A DNA stretch of 64,000 nucleotides, taken from Macrothele yani. Lineage: Eukaryota > Arthropoda > Arachnida > Araneae > Macrothelidae. Below the pieces are notes generated by a model. It saw nothing but the letters and a program-made list of their open reading frames with translations, had not been told where the DNA came from and ran no database searches. Shown in pieces: positions 52,107 through 61,749 of this stretch. A program made the translations under genes and the position numbers. The stretch covers positions 48,006,905 through 48,070,904 of the forward strand of contig CM077010.1 in the NCBI GenBank assembly GCA_039090855.1, in the 5' to 3' direction. Within the stretch, counting starts at the first letter, position 1, and each line of letters starts with the position of its first letter.

Positions 52107-53170
52107 TTGATTCGGTGAAACCATCAGCAGTTACAATGGCTCTGAAAACCTGCGGTATTGAAGATGCATACATTAATATTATTAATAACATCTATGAAAA
52201 TGCAAGTGCAAAGATTCGGCTGTTTGAAAATAAAACACACATAAAAATTGGAAAGGGAGTGAGACAAGGTGACACCATATCTCCGAAGCTCTTTAATGCC
52301 ACATTGGAGGGTGTTTTTCAGTCGCTGAGCTGGGAAAACAAGGGGATAAAGATTAATGGAGATTATCTAACCCACCTTCGTTTTGCTGATGACGTAGTCA
52401 TTTTTGCAACTACCCCATCAGAGCTGCAGAGTATGATCCAGGAACTTGCTGACAAGAGTAAAGAAGTGGGATTAAAAATGAACTTTCAGAAGACAAAAGT
52501 GATGTTCAATGCTTTTACAAGAAATGAAGATTTATCGATTGATGGAGAAAAGCTGGAGATAACAGACACGTACGTTTATCTTGGACAGCAGATATCTAGT
52601 GAGGGTCACATTGATGAAGAAATTAATCGGCGTACAAAACTTGCCTGGAGAGCTTTTGGAAGAAACAGCATAATTTTCAAGAGCAATATGCCATTATGTC
52701 TTAAAAGAAAAGTGTTTGATCAATGCATCCTTCCAGTGCTTACGTATGGTGCAGAGACGTGGACCTTAACTAAAAGAGACATACAAAGGCTGCAGACAAC
52801 TCAAAACAGCATGGAGAGGTGCATACTTGGTGTAACCAGGAGAGATAAGAAGAGGAACTCGTGGATCCGAAAAATGACAAGAGTGGAAGACATCATGATC
52901 AGAGTTAAATCCCTGAAATGGCAATGGGCTGGACATACTGCCAGAAGGACAGATCATCGATGGACAGCCGAAATTTTAGATTGGATTCCAAGGGACAGGA
53001 AAAGACCCAGAAGAAGACCACATGGGAGATGGGTGGATGAAATTCGAAAGTATGCAGGGGTGACATGGAGGAGACTGGCACAAGACAGACTGTTGTGGAG
53101 GAAACTTGGGGAGACCTTCGTCCAGCAGTGGATTGATAATGGTTGACAATGATGATGATGATGATGATAT
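52107..53170 (+). mobile_element. RTE retrotransposon copy C, 5' truncated
   Basis: Homology with copy B begins abruptly at GATTCGGTGAAACC (4185 in B) and continues to the (GATGAT)n tail at 53148-53168. ATGATATAT before and ATGATATAC after may be the target duplication. 5' truncation is normal for target-primed insertion. This copy lacks the indels of B and is younger or less decayed. Confidence 0.9.
52115..53146 (+). CDS. RTE reverse transcriptase C-terminal part, open frame
   Basis: 343 codons without stop or shift: IKIGKGVRQGDTISPKLFN, HLRFADDVVIFATTPSE (catalytic FADD), MNFQKTKVMFNAFTRNED, then the thumb and the C-terminal domain VLTYGAETWTLTKRDIQRL, SLKWQWAGHTARRTDHRW and WVDEIRKYAGVTWRRLAQD, ending DNG before the tail. 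It serves as the reference for the frameshifts in copy B. It lacks the endonuclease and the first RT motifs, including the Asp of the AFIDYEKAFDS block, so cannot be active. The first codon is GTG inside the original gene; no real start exists. Confidence 0.9.
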   Translation: MKPSAVTMALKTCGIEDAYINIINNIYENASAKIRLFENKTHIKIGKGVRQGDTISPKLFNATLEGVFQSLSWENKGIKINGDYLTHLRFADDVVIFATTPSELQSMIQELADKSKEVGLKMNFQKTKVMFNAFTRNEDLSIDGEKLEITDTYVYLGQQISSEGHIDEEINRRTKLAWRAFGRNSIIFKSNMPLCLKRKVFDQCILPVLTYGAETWTLTKRDIQRLQTTQNSMERCILGVTRRDKKRNSWIRKMTRVEDIMIRVKSLKWQWAGHTARRTDHRWTAEILDWIPRDRKRPRRRPHGRWVDEIRKYAGVTWRRLAQDRLLWRKLGETFVQQWIDNG

Positions 53171-53171
53171 A

Positions 53172-53846
53172 CAGGGCTTCCGAAAAGTATTTCCCTGATT
53201 ACAAACGTCATTCATATCTGCTGTATGTACGTTATAAATGTGACACTGGTGCCAAAATGTTGGAAAACTAACCAAGTTTTTTTGTTGCAGGTTTCCGCAA
53301 CGTGGCTGTAGTGTAGCAGTGTCAGTGTCCAGGAAACCGGAAATGTTCACAAATCATGAACAGAACTTTTTATCATGAACATAACTTTTTGGCATCTGTA
53401 ATTCACGTGAGGCCCTACGCACTGATTTCTTGGGTCTTCGCACAAAAGACTGTCTCACTGCTTCCACCCTTTCAGCTGAGGTTGATGGTCGGCCATTTCT
53501 CGGTAAGTCAGCAACAGATCCTGTAGTCTTCAACTTGTCGTACCACGACTTAATGCTCTTGACATCGGGCGGCTTCTTTCCATACGTTGTTTGAAAGTTT
53601 CTCTGCACTGTTATTGGTGACCGGGTGTCGTGATACCAGAGGACACACTGACCTTTTTCCTGATTTGTGAACATTTCCGGTTTCCTGGACACTGACACTG
53701 CTACACTACAGCCACGTTGCGGAAACCTGCAACGAAAAAAACTTGGTTAGTTTTTCAACATTTTGGCACCAGTTTTACATCTGTAACGTACATACAGCGG
53801 ATATGAATGACGTTTGTAATCAGGGAAAGACTTTTCGGACACCCTG
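53172..53846. mobile_element. DUF4817-type foldback miniature element
   Basis: A 675-bp element flanked by TA (53170-53171 and 53847-53848), starting CAGGGCTTCCGAAAAGTATT and ending, on the reverse strand, CAGGGTGTCCGAAAAGTCTT. The inverted arms are about 195 bp (53172-53368 and 53652-53846) and include the transposase start codon region on both sides. So the 5' end of the parent element has been duplicated in inverted orientation at the other end. It was inserted immediately after the RTE tail. Confidence 0.88.
53354..53698 (-). pseudogene. Transposase N-terminal DUF4817-like DNA-binding fragment
   Basis: A 114-codon frame: FTNQEKGQCVLWYHDTRSPI, TVQRNFQTTYGKKPPDVKSI and KSWYDKLKTTGSVADLPRNG with RPSTSAERVEAVRQSFVRRP. 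This is the helix-turn-helix plus GRP linker of DUF4817/Tc1-mariner transposases, here with SVRRASRELQMPKSYVH, part of the second DNA-binding segment. The catalytic domain is missing: the frame runs into the inverted arm. The start at MSVSRKPEMF lies in the right arm. Compare 11692-11961, a different family with the same truncation. Confidence 0.8.
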
Positions 53847-53859
53847 TACATGAAATTCA

Positions 53860-54950
53860 TAACAGCATTACAAAAGCAAAAAAAAAAAAAAAAAAAAAAG
53901 AACTACGTATAATATTCACTTGAAAACTTTTTTTTACTAGGGATAACATTATCGGCGTCGGGTAAAATGAACGGAATTTTTTGGCAAAATTTTTTCCAAA
54001 CACTTCAAAATTTGTGGCCCCCTCGCATCACGCTTGGCCCCACTAGTAGCCCACTCAGATCTGAGCAGCTGACACGCAAACGATACGAGCTCGTAAAACA
54101 GCAAGGAAGTTCTGTTTAAAGTAAGCTGAGTTGTAAAATCAGCGTTACGATTCTGAAGAAAAAAACTTAAAATAGACGGAGCCCTTTTTGTAAAAGGAAC
54201 TGCGTTTCTCTCTTTTCTAAATAAACACAGCGAAGATTGTGTTTCGTGAGCTTTTCGTCTGCCTAATAAATGAGCGAAATGAAAGACAAGAAGCCACATT
54301 TCAGGTGAGAAAGAAAAATCCTTCGTCGCCGGCGATGGATCCTCGTTCCGATCTGCAGACACAACGAACTGTGTTTAGTAGGGCGTTGCAAGGTAAACTG
54401 AGGTGCACAGCTTGATAAGTCGCAGCTAAACAAAGTATCTCAACCGCATGCGCTCCTCAGGAAACGAAGATATTTTCCGCTACTCCCAAAGAAACCTCAA
54501 GCCTCTTTTCACCGAGCTAAGTTGGCCATTCCACGGATATTTTGAGCGTTACGGTGGGAAAAAAATGGTAAGAAGAGGTAGTAAGGCTTTTCTCAGTTTC
54601 TGAACTTCCTAATATCTAGAACAAAAGTAATATGTAAACTTCTCCCTTCGTGTTCTGTAAAATCCCAACAAATTTTCAAGCAGACAAACAGCTGTCTTCA
54701 AAATTTTTAATACACATACGTAAAAAAGCAGGCTGCGTTTTCATCGATTTCTTGAGTTAATTTTCATTCGTCATTTCAGCGGTAATTGTAATGGATACAA
54801 CTAAAGACGTGGGAGGAAAATTACGACGCTTTTCAACAAAATAAAAGATTCGAATTTAGAACGTACCATAATACATATTCCTAAATCACGTGAGATATTC
54901 GCTTCACAAGCAAACAGACAATATTATGAGCTCATTTCAACTACATTAAA
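53860..54950. other. No recognised gene
   Basis: A poly(A) run (53878-53899), and a 137-codon reverse frame (53949-54362) in which I see no motif, signal peptide or relation to the rest. Possibly fortuitous. Confidence 0.35.
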
Positions 54951-54956
54951 GTTTTA

Positions 54957-56056
54957 GGGGAGTCGGATCAACCTATCTTCCCCATGTTAATTTACACAAC
55001 TTTAGGTACATTTATCTCAGAAACTAAAACAGATATAGCTTTTTTTTTAATTGTAAAATACACATTGTAATAGCCTTTTAAGGAGAATTTTTTTTAAAAA
55101 GGTTTAGAAAAAAATTTGATATTTGTTTAAAAATTACTATATAACAAGAACTACAAAAAAATAAATTGTAAAGTAATATATTTTCAAAATTAGTAGGAAT
55201 TTTAAAAATCCCTCTGCTCAAAATGTAGAGCTAGGTATGAGGTACAAAAAATGCATGCAGGTATCCACTATGGTTCCTGAGAAAAGTGTACCTATAAGTT
55301 CAAAAAATGCTTTTTTCAGGAAATGCTCTGAAAACTAACACTTAGGTAATTAATGCAGCTAATCTTACCTTAATGCATCCCAGCTCCATATGAAGGATAT
55401 TCTGTGTCTGCTTTCTCTTGGTACATGTCATCCAACTTCTTTTTGCTAGGCTGGTCTTCTGGTGACACTTTTTTTCAGTTTCTTGAATTGCCTTTTCATC
55501 TTTTGCAATTCTCCGTTCATCAGTTTTTTTCATTGTGTCTTTACAACTTGTGTCAGGAGAAATTCCCAATTTTTTCAGAAGTTCACATTTCACTATCTTT
55601 CCTTTATTGAAAGTAGCTACAGCCTCATAAACACCTAATTCTAATGTTGTTTTCATTACAAAAGTAGATTTCGGAATTCTTGACTAAATTGTGCTATTCA
55701 AGGTCTCGGGAGGATTTTGAGTGTCACCATGTAAACATTTCTGGAGGAGCTGTGGATTAGCTAAATCTCTAAAAATTGGTTTAATTTCCTCCATAACAAC
55801 TCATGGTAGGTGTGTATGGTTATTATAGTCATATGGTTCATTCTTATCTACTGCCCTCTGGAACTTGCACCAGCGAAATTGGACGTGATAGCTGTAAAAT
55901 TACTGTTGCGCTCCGTCATACAAATGCTCATAAAATGTGATCTACGACACAGAATCACATAAATTTGATATCAAAAAAACCTAAAGGTGCATAGAATAAA
56001 AAAAGCTTAAAACCTGGAATTCGAATTTTTTGACCCTTGGAACCATCCGACTTCCC
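54957..56056 (-). mobile_element. Mutator-like (MULE-type) element, internally deleted
   Basis: Possible inverted ends GGGGAGTCGGATCAACC (54957) and GGGAAGTCGGATGGTTCC (reverse strand from 56056) bracket a reverse-strand transposase C-terminus. I could not find a 9-bp duplication, so the exact ends are tentative. The region 54990-55330 is A/T-rich 3' non-coding. Confidence 0.6.
55375..55860 (-). pseudogene. Mutator-like transposase, C-terminal part
   Basis: In reverse-strand order: EEIKPIFRDLANPQLLQKCL, HGDTQNPPETLNSTI, stop (TAG where Trp is normal), SRIPKSTFVMKTTLELGVYE, AVATFNKGKIVKCELLKKLG and, after a frameshift near 55430, KKLDDMYQEKADTEYPSYGA followed by GMH and stop. HGKTQN..N..VW.R.PK and a YGAGM-type C-terminus are features I associate with the invertebrate Mutator-like transposase family. 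The catalytic D-D-E region lies further N-terminal and is deleted. Confidence 0.72.
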
Positions 56057-56189
56057 TTAGTGGGAAAATAGAATAAAATTGAACGGTCTCGCTAAATGCT
56101 AACTGTATGCCAAGCAAAGCGAAAATTAGATCCGTTTTTCTGATGCTATGCATCTTTTCCCACCGTTACCCATTTTCGTTACATCAATT

Positions 56190-56613
56190 TCGATGAAATA
56201 AGATAAGGGAAATCGAAGTCGCGTCTCCTAGCTCCGGACTGAGTTGCTTTAACCAACGAAGCTAAACCGACTGGATGTATCGCTGTAGATTTGTCGTCCT
56301 GACACGTGCTTTACCTCTGTAGTACGTCACATCATCTCTCTTAATTTGTTTTTTTTTCTTAAGCGATGAAGGAACCTTTAATTAATTCCAGACGATGTGT
56401 GCATTTTTCGAAGAACCCAATGGCCAGTAGATCCATTTTTACGTTCGGGCGCCAATGTGAAAACGCAAATTTATCGGTGACGTGGATCGGACCTGCGTCT
56501 CCTCGTTCCGGGGTGAGTTGTTCTAACCGACTAAGCTACACCGACGGAATGTACCGCGGCAGATTTGCAGATTTGTCGTCTTGACACGAGCTTCACCTCT
56601 GTAGTACGTCACA
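56190..56613 (-). mobile_element. TRIM retrotransposon with tRNA-like LTRs, copy 2
   Basis: The upstream LTR (56456-56613, 158 bp) begins TGTGACGTACTACAGAGG and ends GCGTTTTCACA. One base later is a perfect tRNA-Lys-type primer-binding site TGGCGCCCGAAC (56443-56454, reverse strand). A ~124-bp core follows, then a purine run and the downstream LTR (about 56190-56331) whose far end is diverged. The tRNA-like core in the upstream LTR has A box GTAGCTTAGTCGGTTAGA, B-box-like GGTCCGATCCA, and pairable flanks TCGGTG and CACCGA. An 11-base duplication (GCAGATTTGCA) enlarges this LTR. Confidence 0.82.
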
Positions 56614-56619
56614 CATTAC

Positions 56620-56955
56620 AAAAATGCATTTTGATGCTACGCATCTTTCTCGGTAGTTGTAAAGTATGCGTTGCAGCGAGATTTGGCTTCCTCTCGACCT
56701 CCCAAGGGGGGGGGTGTACCTGCTATTGACGAGAGCTTTTAAATTATGTATAACACGATGGGGTGTAACCTGTTGGTATCTTAGACAAAAAGTTACCGAT
56801 TCCCCTCACTAACACACTTGTGATTCAGCTTTTCTCTCCAACTTGAAGTCAGATTTGGACTTCAAGATGGAGACGCATGCGCAGATAGACTTTCGTTGCT
56901 ACATTACATTTCATGGGTATCAGGGTCGTTTCTTTCGTTCGTCTAAATCTTAATA
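56620..56955. other. No recognised feature
   Basis: A G run at 56706 and the palindromic-like CTTGAAGTC.GATTTGGACTTCAAG near 56841-56868; otherwise unremarkable. Confidence 0.4.
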
Positions 56956-57189
56956 ATATACTGGATGTCCCACTGGCTACCGAACCCGGCCTTTCTTTAA
57001 TAATATTAACACCAATGAAGATATTGCAACGAAATTTGAAGTGGATTTACCTCATTTCGTGCAAAATGGGATGACATCACATCATGTGCTGGAAGTGGCC
57101 ACCATTTGCGTCCAGACAGCATTGAACCCGGGGCACCATATTGTGGAAATTCCTTGCCAGTATGTCCGCCGTCACTGCCTGAATTTATT

Positions 57190-57640
57190 CGGTGATGTTT
57201 GCTTTCAAGGCATTAATGGCTCGCGGTTTCTTTTGGTAAACTCTCCCTTTTAGATGTCCCCATAAAAAGTAATCAGGCGAATTTAGATCGGGCGAGCGCG
57301 GTGGCCATAGACCCTTCGAAACGACGCGGTCGCCGAAAAAGGACTGAATTTCGGCCATACTGGTGTGTGATGTGTGTGTGATGTCGCTCCATCTTGCTGG
57401 TAATATTCAATGGAGATTTCTTTGTCGTCCAATTGACTTACAAAGGTGTTGAAGATTTCCATATATGCATCTGCTGTGGTGGTTGTATCGAAGAAGATTG
57501 GACCAATTGTCTGACGCCCGGTCATCCCACACCAAACACCAATTTTCTGTGAATGAAGGGGTTTTTCATGTATCGCGTTGGGATACATGAAGAACCCCTT
57601 CATTCTAAATCCTGAATATGCCTGCAAATCTCTGCAGGAA
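57190..57640 (-). pseudogene. DUF4817-type transposase, catalytic C-terminal part
   Basis: 57283-57627 has QKIGVWCGMTGRQTIGPIFF and IEYYQQDGATSHTHHTPVW: the WCG strand and the QDGA..H box with the second catalytic Asp. After a frameshift near 57310 the third box reads GLWPPRSPDLNSPDYFLWGH, followed by LKGRVYQKKPRAINALK. The first catalytic Asp (normally in a DESHF-type motif) and the N-terminal half are lost. Related in type to 16142-16393. Confidence 0.8.
57551..57605. repeat. 24-bp hairpin
   Basis: Arms GAATGAAGGGGTTTTTCATG with TATC, and GATACATGAAGAACCCCTTC with ATTC, pair almost fully around a 7-base loop GCGTTGG. It lies where the transposase relic meets unrelated sequence, so it may be a rearrangement junction. 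Confidence 0.85.
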
Positions 57641-58309
57641 TTGCTGTTGACAAGACTTTATCGATCCTGTTTTCCAATAAGTGCGAACAATAAGCACTTG
57701 CTCCTCCAGAGTATATCGATATATTTTCACGCGTACGCGAACAGCCACGAGCACCAGCACTCACTATCAACAATCGTATTGTGTAGACACACTCAGCGAA
57801 TGGCATAACAAAGCAGCAGAGAGGCGCGTCCGGCTGGCTCGCGGACTGCGCTTCAGTGGCGCTACACTTAGGAATGTGTCTGCCACTAAGGAGCACTCCG
57901 GTTGGCTGGCGGATAGCGTCGGGTTCAATGCTGTCTGGACGCAAATGATGGCCATTTCCAGCACATGTTGTGATGTCATCCCATTTTGCACAAAATGAGG
58001 TAAATCCACTTCAAATTTCGTTGCAATATCTTCATTGGTGTTAATATTATTAAAGAAATGCCTGGTTCTGTAGCGAGTGGGACACCCTGTATAATAATAA
58101 TAATAAGAAGAAATATTGTTTTGAAAAACTATACAGTCAAAATACTATTGCCGCCGCTAGTTTTATACATATTTATTTTTATAACTCACATATCTTCTTT
58201 CATTGGTTTTACGACAATAATATTCATTAATCCACCTACCTAAGTACCACTCAATGTCAGGAATTAGTAAACCTTATTGTTTGTTGTTATGTTTTCATTC
58301 CAATTATTA

Positions 58310-58909
58310 CACGGTGTGCCATTTAAAAGAGGCCCGACTATAATGAACGACAACAGTCAGAGAATGTTACTATACATGGTAAGGAATAGTTGCAATGACG
58401 AAAAACAGGAGTAGTTTACCTGCGTTTACAGCAATTGCTGAAAGTGCTGTCCTCCGACATCAAGACATAGCTGCACACGGCGGAACATGTTGTTCGTAAC
58501 GCGCCACAACTCAAAGGCAGTAATCTGGGCTAATGGCATCTGTAATGTTCACTTTGAATTCATCAAGGGTGTGCTGATTAGTTTTCTGTAAAGAACTCAT
58601 TTTTCTGTAAAGAACTCATTTAAAAACTTGTCTGAGTTATTCCTGAAATACTTTTCTACAATAAAAATCCGCTGTTCCGTACTTAAAACCATTTCCGTTG
58701 CCTTTGTTCTGTCTTCACTTACACTTATGACCTCGTACTACACTGCTCTGGCTGTGACTAACCACTCCGGAGAATTCCTTTGCAGCTGTACACGCAGAGA
58801 CCGGTTAGAAGTGGAACAAAAAGTGGTTTTAACTGGAAACCCGCCAAACAACTTTAACACCCGCCTAACAACATCTAGACACGGAGCCTCTTTTATATGG
58901 CGTACCCTG
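58310..58909 (-). mobile_element. Tc1/mariner-type miniature element (DUF4817 class)
   Basis: 600 bp, ends CACGGTGTGCCATTTAAAAG (58310) and CAGGGTACGCCATATAAAAG (reverse strand from 58909), both continuing AGGC, with TA flanks at 58308-58309 and 58910-58911. Only the C-terminus of a transposase is left. Confidence 0.8.
58436..58560 (-). pseudogene. Transposase C-terminal fragment
   Basis: Reverse strand: AQITAFELWRVTNNMFRRVQ then LCLDVGGQHFQQLL and stop. The C-terminus RR..LC...GG.HF..LL is common to DUF4817-type transposases. About 40 residues remain. Confidence 0.65.
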
Positions 58910-58969
58910 TATATACCGGATTGTGGATCGGTGTTATCGTGAGTGAGGCGGATAAATGCAGTGTGTTGT

Positions 58970-59080
58970 GCGTAAATAAATGTATACTCTCGAGTCACTC
59001 GTTTTATTTCATACCCACAAAGATCTTGGCATGCGAAAGATGCATAGCATAAATTATGCACAAAGAGCATCAGAGTACGC
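58970..59080 (+). repeat. Dispersed repeat shared with 17600-17735
   Basis: CACTCGTTTTATTTCATACC and GGCATGCGAAAGATGCATAG, inverted relative to the first copy. Followed by poly(T) at 59087-59109. Confidence 0.6.
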
Positions 59081-59268
59081 TGTCGATTTTTTTTTTTTTT
59101 TTTTTTTTTAACTGAAACACGTTGACAAAAGTAACATAAGAAAATATACGAAAAATCTTGTCCAGGTGAACTATCTTGATTTAAAAAAATAAATATTTCA
59201 TTGGTGATAGGTAACCAAAATAATCGTTGATATGACCCTAATACAATGGCCGTTCCATAAAAACTGAG

Positions 59269-59479
59269 CCGCCCCGGTGGCGCAGTGGTCTAAGCGATGG
59301 CCTCTGATCATTCGTCTGAACGGGGTCCGGGTTCGAATCCCGGTGAGGCATGGATGTTGTGTTTGTCTTACGGCACTGGCTCTCTCCCTTCCCTGGAACC
59401 AGTGACCCTAAATTAGGGACGGGCGACTGCATATAGCCCATTGAGTTGCTCACGGTGGTCGTTAAACCTCCAATAAAAA
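59269..59479 (+). repeat. tRNA-derived SINE family 1, full-length copy
   Basis: Flanked by AAAACTGAG on both sides (59260-59268 and 59480-59488). Head CGGTGGCGCAGTGGTCTAAG (A box), GGGTTCGAATCCCGG (B box), body GGATGTTGTGTTTGTCTTACG and TTAGGGACGGGCGACTGC, tail TTAAACCTCCAATAAAAAA. Confidence 0.92.
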
Positions 59480-59519
59480 AAAACTGAGAGTAAAATCACA
59501 CAAAATGAAGAAATACAGT

Positions 59520-59712
59520 TACATCAAAATATATGTTATTCTTTCTCAAAGTATCTTCCCTCGGATGATAGGCAACGAACGGTCCCATCGGTCAGTCCAC
59601 TTTTGAAAGCATGTGGCGAAGGCATTTTGTGGAAGCTGCTTTAGCGACCCCTGTACAGCTTGAATGACGTCAGCATCTGTGTTGAATTTTGCGCCACCGA
59701 ACTTCTTCATTC
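59520..59712 (-). pseudogene. mariner transposase C-terminal fragment
   Basis: Reverse strand, one frame: MKKFGGAKFNTDADVIQAVQ, GSLKQLPQNAFATCFQKWTD and RWDRSLPIIRGKIL. Matches the end of mariner transposases (L GG RF sDeev..av..w.......F...i..L..Rw.kCi...GdY). The catalytic part is absent. The family-1 SINE inserted just downstream. Confidence 0.7.
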
Positions 59713-59793
59713 TTTTTCATTTCATTTCATTTATTGATCTTGCTGTTACATATTAAAATTAGTAATTCTGAATAGTTAAGCACAAACATAACA

Positions 59794-61526
59794 AGAAAGA
59801 TGACACCGAATTTTCGAGTGCAAAAAGCACGTCTTTTGAATCCGTTCTGACGCAAATAAAATTTATCAAAGCTATTCAAAGTCAATGGAACCGGTATGGA
59901 AAACAATAGATCTGACGGAAGAAAGAAGTTTTTCAATCGGGTTTTCAATCCCTCAGATATTGCTGTAAACGAAATCGTGAGCTTACGAACTCTTAGAAAC
60001 AGAGATATCGACAAAAATAAGATGTGACTTTACGTCCCCTGGTGGGAGAACCATGCATTATTTTAGGAAGAAAGTATTCTCAAAAGGTTTATCCATATAA
60101 GCGGTATCGGTCGAAGAAAAAAAAATTAGTCGAGTTTTCAGGAGTCCAGATTTTGCTACAAATACATCAGAAGCAGAAATTAACACTTATGCCCCCTGGT
60201 GGCTAAACCATTCTTTACTAAACATTAGAAATTATGTGAAAAATCTTTTCCATCAGGTCTTGTATGCGATACAGGAAGAATTTTTCAAATCGGAGTTTTA
60301 GAAGCAGAAATAAAGCGGAAATCGCAATTTACCTTTGTGCCCCCTAGCGGAAAGTCTATGAATTATTTGAAAATTTTGAACCTAGAAGTAGCGATATTGG
60401 CAAAATAAGATATGCATCTACGCCCCTGGCGTAGAAACCGTGCATTATTTTAATAAGAAAATGTTTCTAAAAGGTTTGTCGACATGAGTACTATCGGTCT
60501 ACAAACGACGTTTTTTCAGTCGAGAATTTAGAAGCTCATATTTTGCTGCAAATACATCAGAAGCGGAAATTAAGATTTACGCCCCTGGTGGCCAAACCAT
60601 TTTTTACAAAAATTAGAAATTATGTGTAAACGATTTCCCATCAGGAGCTGTATCCGGTGCAGAAAGAATTTTTCAAAGCAGAGATATAGGGGAAAACGCG
60701 ATTTACTTCTACGCGCCCTAGCGGAAAGTCTACGAATTAATTGAAAATTTTGAAATTATATGAAAAACATGTCACACTGGAAACACTATCCAACAAAGAA
60801 GGAATTTTTCAAATCGGACTCCTAGAAGTAGAGATATTGACAAAAATAAGAAATACATCTACGCCCCCTGGCGGTGAAACCATGGAATATTTTAAGAAAA
60901 AATATTCCGAAAAAATTTATCGATGTCAGTGACGTCGGTCCACGAAAGAAGTTTTTCAATCGAGATTTTAGAAGCTCAGATTTTATGGCAAATACATCAG
61001 AAGTAAAAATTAAAACTTACGCCCCCTGGTGACCAAAGTATTCTTTAGAAAAAATTAAAAATTATATGCAAAAGATTTTCCATCTGGAGCTGTATCCGCT
61101 AAAGAAAATATTTTTCAAATCGGAGTTTTAGAAGAAGAGATATCGGGGGAAACGTAATTGACTTTTACGCCCCCTAGCGGGAAACCTATGCGTAATTTGA
61201 AAAATTAACTATACCTAAAATACTCTTCGACATAAATGGAATCGAAAGATAAAAGAATTTTTTCAATCGGATGTTTAGCAGCAAATATGTGGAATAAAAC
61301 GTATTTTTGAATTCGACATCATCTGCATTTACGCCCTCTAGCGGCGAAATTGTACATCGTAAAAAAAAAAAAACGAAATAAAGGATCATCATTCGCATAT
61401 TTTAAGCTTCCCAATGCAAAAATAATTTTTCAAATCGGACTAATGGTTGCAGAGATATCGTGGGTACAGACGGACAAACCGGTAACATAAGCACGATCTT
61501 TTTGTACAAAAGACGTGCTAAAAAAG
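59794..61526 (-). repeat. Dispersed ~150-bp-period repeat with CTCF-like motifs, copy R3
   Basis: Same orientation as R2 and without its 449-bp insertion. G/C boxes on the forward strand near 60040, 60187, 60341, 60419, 60578, 60713, 60861, 61020, 61169 and 61331 (for example CGCCCCCTGGCGG and CGCCCCCTAGCGG). Ends: AAGATGACACCGAATTTTCG and AAAAGACGTGCTAAAAAAGG. Confidence 0.85.
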
Positions 61527-61749
61527 GAAACAAATATCAAATTAAATTTCTAATCATAATATTGAATTAACATCATATCAAGGGGGAAATAATATTAAAA
61601 TAATGAAAAACATGAGTTGCCCCCCCCTCCCCCAATGTTCATTGTATAGACCCCTGACCCTTGGTCACTAAATCTTCACCTGGTAAGTCCCTCGCATTTT
61701 CCCCTTAGTCGAATAATCCCTGTCAATCAATCTCCCATCTTGTACTAAT

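Larger units (their letters stand above)
56961..58089 (-). mobile_element. DUF4817-type Tc1/mariner element with long TIRs
   Basis: Ends CTGGATGTCCCACTGGCTAC (56961) and CAGGGTGTCCCACTCGCTAC (reverse strand from 58089) with TA at both flanks. The inverted arms extend about 160 bp, through AAGTGGATTTACCTCATTT. The interior keeps a transposase C-terminal part and an unrelated segment (57610-57930). Confidence 0.85.

Noticed and set aside
53949..54362. 137-codon reverse frame
   Set aside because: No domain, repeat relationship or neighbour context; could be chance. Left as unassigned.
56170..56193. CATT duplication for TRIM copy 2
   Set aside because: CATT follows the right end at 56614, but the left LTR end is too diverged to place, so I do not claim a duplication.
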